Notes under the pieces: model-generated
Database searches by the model: none
What the model was told of the DNA's origin: nothing
The model's input: the letters and a program-made list of their open reading frames with translations, nothing else
Source of the DNA: Aselliscus stoliczkanus
Lineage: Eukaryota > Chordata > Mammalia > Chiroptera > Hipposideridae
Assembly: GCA_033961575.1 (NCBI GenBank)
Contig: CM066729.1
Location: 100,257,001-100,321,000 of the forward strand
Reading direction: 5' to 3'
Length of the DNA stretch: 64,000 nucleotides
Program-made: the position numbers and the translations under genes
Shown here: in pieces, positions 12,132 to 23,830 of the stretch
How positions within the stretch are numbered: position 1 is the first letter of the stretch
Layout of the letters: each line of letters starts with the position of its first letter

Positions 12132-12231
12132 AAAAGATAGAGTTAATCAAATGAATGCTAGTGTCATTCATTGATCACAGTTTTAATACAGTTTTTTCCT
12201 TTCTTAAAACATGTATACATTTCTTTGGCAT

Positions 12232-12238
12232 AGTGTGT

Positions 12239-12285
<47 letters not shown>
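12232..12285. repeat. (TG)n microsatellite
   Basis: Roughly 26 TG units with one interruption (gtatg) near the start. Likely length-polymorphic. Confidence 0.97.
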
Positions 12286-12289
<4 letters not shown>

Positions 12290-12920
12290 TATTACTTAAC
12301 TGTTGTCTCATAGGTATTTTGATCAAACATTCATAATTCTCATAAAGAAACAGAATTATATTGCACAAAGAGTTATACTTGAGGAGGAGCTGAATTAATT
12401 CTAGCTCATGAAGGTTTCCTTCATCAGTAAACTATGTAACCAATATGACTTATAAAGTAACTAAATAAATAATTGGCAAAACTGATTTGAAAGGTCTTTG
12501 AGTATATTTTTAACCAAATGAAACTATATAGTAGATAAGAGTATTTTTTATTTGAGAATTTTCCTCATTTTTATATTGCTCTGTTTGAAGATCATTTGAG
12601 TGTGTTATTTGGTAGATTGGTAGTAAATAAATCCTTGTGAGATATTTGGATTTTTGGAAATTCGTTAATGGGAGTTATAGAAAAATCGCACTCCTACAAT
12701 GTAGATAATGATAAACTATAAAATCCAAAAATCACCTGAGGTTCTTTTTCACCTTGCTATCTTTTTTTAACTTAATAAGCTGGACATGCAGAGCCAGTTC
12801 AAGTGAATTTGATTTTCTCTTCTGCTTGGGAATTCTACTGACTTTTCAATGTGATGACTTGTACCATATCCTGACCCCTTACGACTTGCTCATACTATAA
12901 TTGTCCTTTTCACAGTGACA

Positions 12921-12921
12921 T

Positions 12922-12966
<45 letters not shown>

Positions 12967-12967
12967 C
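12921..12967. repeat. (ATTT)n microsatellite
   Basis: About eleven tandem ATTT units with no flanking SINE head visible. Confidence 0.95.
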
Positions 12968-13076
12968 CCTGGTAGGCAAACTTTTCAAAAACTATCTTAT
13001 CTAGTTAAACTTCATATACAATATAAGGGAAAGCATAATGGAAGTGGAATCAGAGATGTTCATTCTACTTTAATTC

Positions 13077-13260
13077 TGTAACTAGCAGGGTAAACCCTGG
13101 TCAAATTTGTTTTGTTTCATTTTCTCAATCTTAATTCCCTTATACATTGAGGGAATAGAAGAATGGCAATATGATATACTGAAATCAACACTATAAAAAC
13201 AGTCACTAAATCTCTGTTCTGTACCTAGCACTTCAGGTATTTTAACCCTTTTTAGCCAGA
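13077..13260 (+). repeat. MIR-like relic
   Basis: Diverged match to the MIR order: 'gtaactagcagg...' then 'tttcattttctcaatct', with a trailing 'gtacctagcac'. MIRs are ancient tRNA-derived SINEs. The call rests on remembered consensus order and is moderate. Confidence 0.5.
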
Positions 13261-13569
13261 GTTGTGTGCTGAATGAGTAGGCTGAGTTAGTTGATTTCTA
13301 AGGAACTTTTCTGATGATGATATTTGAAAACATGCAGTGGTGAGTATACATTCATTATAGGCAGAAAAATCTTTTTTCCTCTAGTTTTTTTTCTGTTTTT
13401 ATTTTTGTTTTTTAACCATCTATAATGACTACGTAAAACAACACCACATCTTTAGATAGTATATAGTGTTTATGATGTGATCTAACCATGGTTTGTTATG
13501 ATCACTGAATTGCCAGGACAGTAAGATCAATTTCAATTTAACAACAAATCTTTTACTTTTGTTATAAAA
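13261..13569. other. Unclassified sequence
   Basis: No gene or recognised repeat is seen between the MIR-like relic and the SINE. Confidence 0.5.
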
Positions 13570-13728
13570 CTAATCTTTCAGGCCTGGCCAAGTGGCACGG
13601 TGGTTGGGAGCTGGCTTGGGAGGCCAGTGGCCCCGGTTTGGGTCCTGCATGTGGGGGCCAGTGACACTGCCCTAAAAACAAACAAACAAACAAACAAACA
13701 AACAAAACAAAAAAAACCTAATCTTTCA
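13570..13728 (+). mobile_element. SINE family A with (CAAA)n tail
   Basis: Head-only SINE at 13581-13717 beginning ggcctggccaagtggcacgg, with an expanded CAAA tail (about 13675-13710). The duplication ctaatctttca is at 13570-13580 and 13718-13728. Confidence 0.92.
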
Positions 13729-14739
13729 TGTGCCAATAATACTGATAATCTAAATGTCTTTGAGTAACTTTTATTTCAATGTTATAGCAGAACTTTTAAA
13801 CACTGTATAAATGAAATCCGAAATGAAAGAAGAGACATTACAACTGATACCACAGAAATACAAAAGATCATAGGGACTATTATGAATAGATACATGGCAA
13901 CAAATTGGATACCTTGGAAGAAATAGATAAATTCCTAGAAAAATGTCCTACCAAGACTGAATCATGAGGAAATACAAAGTTTGATAGACTTATAACTAGT
14001 AAGGAAATTGAATCAGTAATAAAAAAAATCTCCAAACAAAAAAAAGCCCAGGTCCCATTGTCTTCACTACTGAATTCTATGAAGCATTTAAAGCATTATG
14101 ACAACACTTCTCAAGCTCTTCACAAAAATTGAAGAGGCGGGAACACTTCCAAACTCATTATACAGGTCCAGCATTACCCTTATACAAAAGCCAGACAAGA
14201 ACACTACAATAAACGAATATTACAGACCGTTATCCCTGATGAATATAGATGCAAAACTCCTCAACAAAATGGCAGCAAACCAAATTCAACAAAATGCTAA
14301 AAGGATCATACACCATGATCAAGCTGAACTTTTTCATCCGTGAGACATAAGGATGTTTCAACACATGAAATTAATAAAAGTGATACACAACATTAACAGA
14401 ATAAATAATAAAAATCATATCATCATTTCAATGGATGCAGAACAAAACAATGTCCTTTCATGATAAAAACTCTCAACAATTAGGTATAGAAGACAAGACC
14501 TCAACATAATAAATACATGACAAGCCCACAGCTAACATTATACTCAATGGTGAAAAGCTACAAACTTTTTTTGAAAGATCAGGAAAACAAAAGAAAAAGG
14601 ATGCCACTGGCATTACTTATATTCAACAAAATACTGGAAGTCCTAGCCAGAGCAGTCAGATAAGAAAAGGAAGTAAAAGGCATGCAAAAAAAAAAAGAAA
14701 AAAAAAAAAAGAAATAATAAAATTGTCTGTTTGCAGATG

Positions 14740-14790
14740 ATATATATATATTATATATATATATATATTATATATATGTATTATATATTT
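14740..14790. repeat. (TA)n tract within old L1
   Basis: AT dinucleotide expansion starting just after the gcagatgat codons of the decayed L1 RT motif. Confidence 0.85.
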
Positions 14791-15313
14791 TGGTAATAAA
14801 CATATTACCAAAAGACTGTTTGAACTAATAAATAAATCCAGTAAAGTTGCAGGATAAAAATTAACATACAAAATCAGTTATGTTTCTATACAGTTACAAT
14901 TAACTATTTGAAAGAGAAATTAATAAATTAATCCCATTTACAACAATAACAACAAAAATGATAAAATACTTAGGAATAAATTTTAACCAGGGAGGTAAAA
15001 ACCTATAACTGAAGACAGTAAGACATTGATGAAAGAAATTAAAGAAGATACAAATGAATAGAAAGATATTCTCTGTTTTTGGATCAGAGTAATTGCCTGT
15101 TAATACCTAAAGTGATCTACGAATTCAATGCAGTTCCTATCAAAATTCCAATGGGATTTTTCACATAAATAAAAAAACATAATCTTATAATTTGTATGGA
15201 ACAACAAAGGATCCCAAATAACCAAAGTAATTTTAAGAAAGAAGAACAAATCTGGAGGTATCACACTTCCAGATTTCAATCACCATCACAAAGCTATACT
15301 GATCAAAACAGTA

Positions 15314-15508
15314 AGGGGGGGCGGTGATAGATGAAGGTAAAAGGGATCAAATATATGGTGATGGAAAGAGAACTGACTCTGGGTGGTAAACACACAGTGT
15401 GATGTATAGATGATGTATTACATAATTGTACACCTGAAACCGATGTTACTTTACTAACAACTGTCACCTCAATAAACTTTAATTAAAAACAAACAAATAA
15501 CAAAAAAC
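15314..15508 (+). mobile_element. L1 3'-end fragment (type II) inside older L1
   Basis: A 5'-truncated L1 tail (G-run, ggtgatgga..., gaactgactctgggtgg, ...caataaactttaatt plus A-rich tail) interrupts the older L1 between 'gatcaaaacagt' and 'caacagtgtgatattggc'. The short repeated word 'caacagt/aaacagt' is consistent with a target duplication. Confidence 0.85.
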
Positions 15509-16178
15509 AACAGTGTGATATTGGCATAAAATCAAGCACACTGACCAAAGGATCAGAATAGAGAGTCCAGATATAAACCCATGCAAACCCATGCACATAT
15601 GGTCAACTAATCTTTGAGGAGGGTGTCAAGAATACACAATGGGGAAAGGATAGTCTCTTTAATAAATGGTGTTTGGAAAACTGAATATCCACATGCGAAA
15701 GTATAAAACTGGACCCCTATCTTACACCATTCACAAATATTAAATCAAAATAGATAGAAGACTTAAATGTAAGACCTCAAATCATGGAAGTCCTGGAAGA
15801 AAACAGGGAAAACACACTTTGACATGGGTTGTGGCAATAATTTTTTTGGATTTGACACCAAATAGTCAGGCAATAAAAGCAAAAATAACCAAGTGGGGTT
15901 ACATTAAACCAAAAGGTATCTGCATATTAAAGGAAACAATCAACAAAGTAAAAAAGCAACCTACAGAATGGGAGAAAATATTTGCAAACCATATATCTGA
16001 GAAGGGGTTGATTACTAAAATATATAAAGAACTCATAAACCTCTGCAGAAAACAAATAACTTATTTAAAAATAGGTAAAGGACCTGAATAGATATTTGTT
16101 TTTCCCTAAGAAGATATACAAATGGTTAACAGATACAATGAAATGGTTTTCAACAAAAATTATCAGGGAATGCAAATC

Positions 16179-16672
16179 AAAAGTTCAATGACGTCTTGCC
16201 TAGTGGTGCATTGGTTAAGAGTTGGCTTGAGAGCACCAGCTCTGAGCAGCAGGGTCCCAGGTCTGACCCCACATGAGGGCCAATGATGCTGCGCCCTCTA
16301 CAGCTAAGGTGGTGAACAACAGCTCCACCTGGAGCTGGGCTGCTGTGAGTGGCCGCTGGCGTAGTCTGTGGTGGGGCTGCAGTGGGCTGCTGTGAGCTAC
16401 CGTGAGTGGCTGGCAGCCAGAGTGGGTAGCCAACAGCTGGCATGAGCTGCTGTGAGCTGCCGTGAGTGGCTGACCAATGGCTGGCAAGCGACTGCCTTAG
16501 CAGAGAAGAGCTCAATGATAATACCAACATGAGTCAGTGAAGTAACATGCTCCACAGCTAGACTGATGAACAAAAGGACAGCAACTTGTCTGTTCCTCTT
16601 CCCCGATTCCCCAACGCTGTTCCCCTCCCCCAATTCCCCAATAAAATCTTAAAAAAAAAAAGGTCAGTGCAT
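16179..16672 (+). mobile_element. SINE family C, full length, inside old L1
   Basis: A long composite SINE (16192-16657). It has a tRNA-like head, then ctccacctggagctgggctg, and a GC-rich core with near-duplicated 'gctgtgagct.ccgtgagtggctg' units (16388-16415 and 16447-16472). The tail is CT-rich and ends ccccaataaaatctta plus A-run, with AATAAA at 16640-16645. Flanks aaaagttcaatga and aaaaggtcagtgc look like a decayed duplication. Open frames here are non-coding by-products of the GC-rich core. Confidence 0.88.
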
Positions 16673-17583
16673 GTCACCTCACACATATTAGGATGGCCAT
16701 TATCAACAAGACAAGAGATAACAAATGTTGGCAAGGCTGTGAGAAAAGTGTTCCTGGTACATTTTTGAAGGGAAGAAAAATTAGTGCAGCCACCATGGAA
16801 AACAGAATGGAGGTTTCTCAAAAAATTAAGATTATATTCTTTGTAATTAAAATGACTTTTAGAAGTTTAAGCAGTTAAGATAACAAATTAGTAGATATCT
16901 TATCTGAGTATATTTCCAAAGGATTTAAAATCAGTGTGTCAAAACGATATCTGCACTTGCATGTTATTGTGGTATTATTATTCACAACAGATAGCCTAAC
17001 CATTTATCTACTGAAGAATAGATTAAGAAAATGTGATATATACACAATGGAATATATTATGCAGCCTTAAAAAAAGAAAGGAAGTCTGACATTTGTGACA
17101 ATGTGAAGGGAACTGGAGGGCATTATAATAGCATAATAAACCAGACAGAGAAAGATTTAAAAATACATGACATCATTTATATGTGGAATCTAAAAAAAAA
17201 AAAAAAAAAAAGACAGAGAAAATGTGAAACTCATAGAAACAGAGGATAGAATGATGGTTCCTAGGAGCTGAGGGGTGGGGGAAATGGGGAAATATTGGTC
17301 ACAGAGTACAAACTTTCAGTTATAAGATAAAATATATTCTCAAAATATAATGCACAGCATGGAGGCTGCATTTAATACTGCATGGTATACTTGAAATTTG
17401 ATAAAAGAATAGTAGACATAAAGTGTTTTGTCACCACCTCCCCCAATGTGAGATAAATAATGTATTAATTAACTAGATTGTGGTAATTGTTTTACAATGC
17501 ATATGTATATCAAATCATCTTCCTGTATGCTTTAAATATATATAATTTTGTCAATTACACAGTAAAGCTGGAAAAATAAAAAC

Positions 17584-20479
17584 TATATAATGCAAGGCTT
17601 TATATTATGGCTCATAATATTCTGTAGGAAGTGACAACTCAAACTTTGCATCATCACAAAGAAGTGATTCCCATTAGAGTAAACTAAAGAGAGAAAAGAG
17701 TGAAGGTTGATGGGCTAGATAATGATGGGGCAGTTGATGAGTATTAGCAGTATCTTCAGATGCCTTAGTCTAGAAAACCTGTCATATCACTTTGTCTAAA
17801 GCTTTATAAGGCTTTCTGGTCATCTCTCCTATAAATCAGTGCACTAAAAGGCTTACCTAGAAGGGAGAACACATCCTAGAGTTTCTCTGATTCTGGAAAC
17901 ATTGGTAAAAGTGAGCAAAGCTGTCATCCAGAAAGAATCAACTAATTTGTTACCTTAAAAAAATTAAACTTTTTAAAGTTCTGTTAATTACAAAGAATAT
18001 CATGGTTAAAATGTAAATAACATGCTGTTTACTTTATAATACCTTTTAATGTAAACATTATTTTCCTACAAAAACACATGGAATGTATTATAGATCAATG
18101 ATAGAAAAAGAATACCACCACATAATAGTTTCAAGGATACTTAATACTAAAAACTTAAATTTCCAATAAAACGGAAGACGGGACTGAAATGGTTGTGGAA
18201 ATATGACTCAAAAGGTAATATACCTGAAGAATGTGTTAATTAAATTACATATTCTCCTGTTACATATATTCAGGGCTGAGGTGTTTTGGGTTTTTTTTTT
18301 AATTCAAAAATGTATTACTATATTTCATTACCACAGCACATGTCCTGATTTTGTTTCCTGAAAAGCAAATGTTTCCAGAGTAGAAAAAAATTAACATATC
18401 GCTTCAGTATGATAGAAAAATAGGCCATTTATCATCTTGTTTTAAGGGGAAGTTCAAGGATCAGCTCCTGTATGCTGTTTGTGTGTGAGTTTTCTACACT
18501 TTGCTTTGCTAAATAATTGAGAACATTAGCTCTCAAACCATGAAAAATTCATTTTAACATGATGTATTATTAATCAATTTAATTTAAAGTGATCTGGAAA
18601 GTTCCAATTCCAGTTGTGATGCTTGAAGATAAAATCAAGCAGAGGTTGGTACTTATTAAAATTGTGTAACTCTTTGTTGCCTGATTTAAAAAGAAAAAAA
18701 TTGAGTCAAACTCTAATGAAAATGGCATAAAAATGATAGACTAACCATTTTAATCTACAAGTTCATTCATATATGTATAAGGAAAGCTATAACAAATTTA
18801 GCCAACTCTTCATCAGTTAGCAATATTGTGCTGCCATTTTTCAATCCTACATTGATAAACAGACATACACAGGAGTGTGTAATTTGAAAACTATGTGCAA
18901 ATGTTTCCTTTTTACACAGTGCTGACAATTTTGGCTGATGTTTTGCCTTTGCAATCTGATAGAGATTGCAAAGTAATTATAAAAACATTCAGTGCTTTTG
19001 AGATAAAGTTAGAAGACCAATGATTGCTTGCTTGTGTGGCTCCTCTGTCACCAAGCAATACCCATCTGATATTTAAAGTAGGGTCCCATTAACACATAAA
19101 TATCCAGCCACTGTAATTTTTAGGGGTTTTTAAAAGGCCTTTCAGACATTTCTGAGAGTTGTTCATGTCTCCCACATAATATCTCTTACCCTTTATTCAC
19201 CCTCAAGAATTTGGACGCTTGCAAGTTTCTGTTTTTATTCCGTGTCCCATTACCTCAGAACTATCAATACGGCAAGCCCTTGAAGTGCTAAAATTGCACT
19301 GAGTTCCTCCAACCATGATACATTCCACATATGAGGGAGGTGGGAGATTCTAGTAACTTTTTTTCCTTATAGAGACCAAAGACATACTGTTTTGTTCCCC
19401 AATGACTTACAGAAGAGCAAAATGAGAAAGAGAGAGAGAGAAACAGAAAGGGAGGAAAAAGAGGTTCTTCAGGTTTTATTTTCATGTAATTCTCTCTCCA
19501 TCATGTCCTCAAACCCATAGTAGCCATGATGTCATGAAACCCTTGCCTGGGAACATATCCAAGTAACAGGCAGGATTCTGTCCTCAGTATCATCCACATT
19601 GTCTCACAATGAAAGAGAGGTGATGTTATGCCAAAATAATATGCACAGTCTCTGCTTTTAAGATACGGTTTTCCATGATTCACTTAAAATTTTTATGTTG
19701 GGAAATTCCTGGGAGATTCTGCTCAGCGGGTATACTCACAATGATCTGAATAGCTGCAGTAAACAAAACTCCACTGTATACAATTTGAAAATGGGAACCA
19801 TGAGTGCTAGTTCTGTAATAGTGTTTAAACTAGAGACAAAATATCCATTTACAAGCATAAAGACAAAAACACAAAGATAGGCAATTCTGGGCACATACTC
19901 CCATTGAATAAAAATATTTTTGGGAAAGGGAAAAGAGAGCTAATGACCCCACTGCCCATGCTGTGAAAGGCCTGAGTGTCACGGCCCTAATAAGCCCATT
20001 ATCTTCTGACCCACTCCCAGGAATATACATATTCTATACAATATTGCCACTGTAGGTAATAGAGTGAAACACTGTTGCCTTATACTACATTTCTCTACCC
20101 TGTGAGTCACTTGCCTACCACCATTTATGTTTACCTGAATGTAAATCAGAAACATCCCCTTTAAATGTGAAAAGTTAAGAGATATTTAAATTTTGGAGGA
20201 AGACTTAAGAATGTGTGAACCTGTGTGGTGAAACAAATGTGTCTTCCCTACAGAAGGTATTTTGCCTAAAGTATTATGGCAGAAGAATAAGAGTTGGCAT
20301 CAATAAGGTTCAGCTGAGATACATTTAAGAAAAACTAAAAAAATTAATTGAAAAGTACAATATGCAATGGGAAATGTGGATCTTTTCTGTAAAACATACA
20401 ATGAAAAAAATATTTTTTACTAGGATTTTATTATCTAGGCTCTTTCTATTTATTTCATATTCTTCTATTACTGCATATA
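17584..20479. other. Unclassified sequence
   Basis: No gene or confident repeat. It contains a T-run (18290-18300), an AGAG-rich patch (19428-19445) and a perfect short inverted repeat listed separately. Open frames at 19288-20030 have no domain pattern. Confidence 0.5.
18947..18973. repeat. Perfect 11-bp inverted repeat, 5-nt spacer
   Basis: ctttgcaatct (18947-18957) and agattgcaaag (18963-18973) are exact reverse complements with a gatag spacer. Each arm holds a ttgcaat word, similar to a C/EBP half site. Function is unknown. Confidence 0.85.
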
Positions 20480-20620
20480 TTACATTTATTTTCTGCAACA
20501 TGTGTCTCTATAGCTAGGTCATTTTTTTCTGGAAAGCAAGAGCCATGTCTTACCCATCTTGGTACACTACCTGGCCATGATAGGAGCCTTGATATATGTT
20601 TGTTGAATTAAACTGAATTT
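20480..20620 (-). repeat. L2-like relic
   Basis: Reads in the antisense L2 3'-end order: a 'ggaaagcaagagccatgtctta' type block, 'acacta.ctggc', and 'tgatatatgtttgttgaatt'. It is old, short and non-coding. Confidence 0.5.
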
Positions 20621-22130
20621 CAAAATTTTGTATGGATATTTGAATTTCTACAAATCAGCATATTAGGTATTTACAATTCAGGCTCTTCTTGGGTTTAAAG
20701 TCTGCCAAATTTCATTCATGGCAATTGGATTTTGCCATTCAAAAGACTGACTCAACACAATGAAATGCCATGCACCCAAGTACTATTCATTCATAATAAT
20801 CTCATCACCATTTGTTAAAAACACCCAGTTCCTTGAATAATTTGCCAATTGTCTTCTTTTGAGCAGAGGATTTACCATATCCATTATGAGTTGTTGAGCC
20901 ATGGAGCATAAATTTTCCCTCATTAAGGCTAAAATTCCACACCTCTTATTAATTCAATTTTTAATGATTGCTCTGAAATACTATATTTCACACATGTCAT
21001 CCAATAAGAGAAATTACAAATGATTATTGAGTGAAAATGACTGTAAACTTGTGGCAATATGTTAAAATCATTAAAAACACGTATATTCTTACATATCCCA
21101 GAGTTACCATTTTATTAGGAAATAACTCTGGGATGTCATTTGTGAAAATAAATTCAGATCAAACTCAAACAAAAATAAACAGTTTGATTTTACAATATTT
21201 ATATTTACTTAGGGAAGAAAAAAAGGATATCTTTCCACGACTTCTGGCTTTGCTGTGGGTAAGAATCACTTTTGTTTTGGTGAAGTAATAATGATTTAAT
21301 AGGTAGAATAAAATGGCTTCAAATATAAAGAAAGTAAATAAAATGGCAAGAGATAATGTTAGCATATATTTCATAAATGAAAGAGTGAATTGAATGGGAT
21401 TATGAAATAATATAGTTGCTAATATAAGAGCAAAGTTTAAATCCAATATTCAATGGAAGACACAAATCAAAGAGAAGGATTTTGAGGGCAGTCAATCATA
21501 GCAATGGCATAAGGATAATTTGCTTCAAGCTACTTTAGCAGATGAGGTGATAAAAATTTTATATTAAATTAAGTGAAGATTAAAACAAGACATGAAGGAG
21601 AAGAAAATGCCCAAACTTTTGGGTGAACTGCCAAGATGTAGATAGATTTAGTATGAGCCTTAACAGTGCAGTAAAAGTTAGACTTTCTATGATAAAAAAC
21701 ATTAAGTTAGTTTAATATGTATAGCTAATAGGTTTTAATTGAGACCAGCATGTAAACTGCATTAAATTCCATTTGGTTTTCCATTATATTACTTGATTTC
21801 CACTATAAAATAGTCTCCTCTATTTAGATCTACCGGAGTCATTTTATTCACTATATACAGCCAATTCATAGCTCAATAGCTTAAACCATGAATTTAATAA
21901 ATTATGTTCCTAATGAAGAAACCATAAAATCAAATGGCCTAACAGAAAAAAGGAAAATTTATGTATGATTAAAATGAGATACCATGACAAAGAATCATAC
22001 TATAGGTAAAATCAGAGCTGTTGTGATAAGTAAATACTTGGTGAAATAAATAAAATGAGGATAATTACAGTTTATTCTTCACTCTTTCATTCTATATTAA
22101 ACTAATTAGTGGGAAAATAAAAAAACTCAA
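20621..22130. other. Unclassified AT-rich sequence
   Basis: No gene or confident repeat apart from the inverted repeat at 21095-21134. Open frames at 21031-21446 look like AT-rich chance frames. Confidence 0.5.
21095..21134. repeat. Perfect 12-bp inverted repeat
   Basis: atcccagagtta (21095-21106) pairs exactly with taactctgggat (21123-21134) around a 16-nt spacer. It could be a decayed small hairpin transposon, but the ends match no family I know. Confidence 0.8.
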
Positions 22131-22626
22131 TTTAAAAAAAAATATTAGGTGACAATGGTTAGTAAAGTTACATAGATTTTAAGTGTACAATTCTATAATT
22201 CAGTATCTGTATATCATATTGTGTGTTCACCACCCAGAGTCAGTTCTCCTTCCATCACCATATATTTGATCCCGTTTACCCTCTTCTACCACCCCAGCCC
22301 CTTTACCCTCTGGTAACCACTAAATTGTTGTCTGTGTCTATGAGTTTTTGTTTCTTTATTTGTCTTTTTCCTTTGTTGCTTTCAGTTTTATTTCCCACAT
22401 ATGAGTGAAATCATGTGGTTCTTCACTTTTTCTGTCTGACTTATTTCACTTAGGACAATAATCTCAAGATCCACCCATGTTGTAGAAAATGGCAGTATTT
22501 CACCTTTTCTTATGGCCCAGTAATATATACCACACCTTTATCCAATATATATACCAATATATACCATTGTGTATATATACCACATCTTTATTCAATCATC
22601 TATCAAAGGACACTTTGGTTGTTCTT
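22131..22626 (-). mobile_element. L1 3'-end fragment (type II), reverse
   Basis: A reverse-oriented 5'-truncated L1 tail: 'ggtgacaat', 'gtgttcaccacccagagtcagttctcc', 'ctctggtaaccacta', on to 'ggacactttggttgtt'. A local tandem duplication of the 'tatataccaca.ctttat.caat' words lies at about 22518-22600. No clear target duplication is visible. Confidence 0.88.
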
Positions 22627-23689
22627 ATACAATCTCAGAGAAACACTCTAGCTTTCTTATACATTTTTGTAGCTTAAAATAAACTTTGAAGTAAATAAAA
22701 CCTTCTATCTAATTATCAAAAACACTTTCCCTTCTTTTATATAATTGTACACTCAAACTTATATTAGGCTAGGAATGAACTAGGAATACTTGGATGGAAA
22801 GATAAGAGAAAAATAGAAAAGTACTACCAGTTGCCTCAAATTAGAAGACAATTTAAGACCTAACCTTACAAATGTAGATCGAATATGTGAAATTGTCATC
22901 TGTACATAAATACAAACACACTCATTTTTCTTCCACTAAGGAATAAATCAATTTCCATATTTTAAACAGTAATTTTGTTTTTTATCAACAAAAGTTTTAC
23001 TACTCATAATTTTCATTATTTAATAATTTTCATAACCTTCATAATCCTCATTGTTTATTCTTAATCCTTTAAGATAGATATCATGTACACTATCTGCCCT
23101 ACATTATGCTATGTCTCATGTTTAGGATCGAGTAATGCAAAGATCTGATGAATGGCAGAATATGTCATCTAAATAATCACAAAGAACAATGGTGTGCATA
23201 AAATTCCAAATCCTCAAGACTTCACTGAATTTCAAGCAAAAGAAGAAATTAGAGAATTGCTGGAGCATTTGTTTTTGCCAATAAATTTCTAGTATAAACA
23301 GAGCAACCTAAGGAAAAAAAATACACTGAGATAATGATTTTGTCTAAACAGTGACAAAACATGTGCATGAAAACCAAAATTTTGTCTTTTGTCCAGTTTT
23401 TTTCACTTTGAATAAAGAAAACAACAGACTCCTCTCAGAAAATGATATAAAATGAGTAATTTAAAAACAAATTGCAGTGAACACATGTTTGGGGAAGTTA
23501 CACTTTTGCTAGAAATAGATCTGTACTCTATCATATGTTCTCATTGAAATCTAAGAATTTAAAAAACTAATAACCATTTATTTCATTATTTCAAGTATAG
23601 TCTTATACCAGCATCATCCTAAATTTGTTGTTGTTGCTGCTTTTCATTTTGGTTTTTGTTTTGTTTTTTTATATAGACCTACATTAGCT
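22627..23689. other. Unclassified sequence
   Basis: No gene or confident repeat seen. A GTT/TTTTG-rich patch lies near 23625-23670. Confidence 0.5.
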
Positions 23690-23830
23690 ATTTTTTACTA
23701 ATGAGAATACTAAGTTCAAAGCGTTTTATAACATGTTCAAGAGCGTAAGTAATGGAGTTTAGTTTGAAATTCATGGTCGTCTGCCCCAGAGACTAGGTCC
23801 TACATTACTGTATCTGTTTCTTCTCAATAA
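23690..23830 (-). repeat. MIR relic, reverse
   Basis: Follows the reversed MIR order: 'tactaatgagaatactaagttc' (gaggaaactgag region), 'taacatgttcaagagcgtaagtaatgg' (aagtcacacagctagtaagtgg region), then 'tcatggtcgtctgccccagag' (cagtctgactccagag region). Ancient and non-coding. Confidence 0.78.

Larger units (their letters stand above)
5112..12149 (+). mobile_element. Full-length L1 retrotransposon, defective
   Basis: A complete LINE-1 copy of about 7.0 kb with 5' UTR, ORF1, ORF2, 3' UTR and A-rich tail. The flanking duplication aaaagatggagttaatca (5112-5129) matches aaaagatagagttaatca (12132-12149) with one mismatch, so both ends are fixed. Without the SINE in its endonuclease region, ORF2 would be about 1270 codons, close to the roughly 1275 of human L1, so no large coding deletion is present. 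The copy is dead: stops and frameshifts break both ORFs, and a SINE splits ORF2. Sequence after the first A-run (SINE, then about 40 bp, then a second A-rich tail) lies inside the duplication and looks transduced. Confidence 0.93.
12150..13076. other. Unclassified sequence with two microsatellites
   Basis: Apart from the (TG)n and (ATTT)n tracts listed separately, I see no gene or repeat family in this stretch. Confidence 0.5.
13812..17580 (+). mobile_element. Old 5'-truncated L1 (L1M-like), interrupted twice
   Basis: A diverged L1 starts in the segment just before the RT domain and runs to its 3' end. RT blocks are recognisable at 14098-14343 ([33 protein letters not shown]). C-terminal ORF2 sequence follows up to about 17160, then a 3' UTR ending near 17580. 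Stops and frameshifts are frequent. It is split by a younger L1 tail (15314-15508) and a SINE C (16192-16657), and carries an A-run at 17191-17210. A TA-rich microsatellite (14740-14790) sits where the FADD-coding sequence lies. Confidence 0.88.

Noticed and set aside
16177..16633. Open frames of 78-117 codons on the minus strand
   Set aside because: They fall within SINE C, whose GC-rich repeated core gives long non-coding frames; similar frames occur in the other copies at 39565-40132 and 43693-43989.
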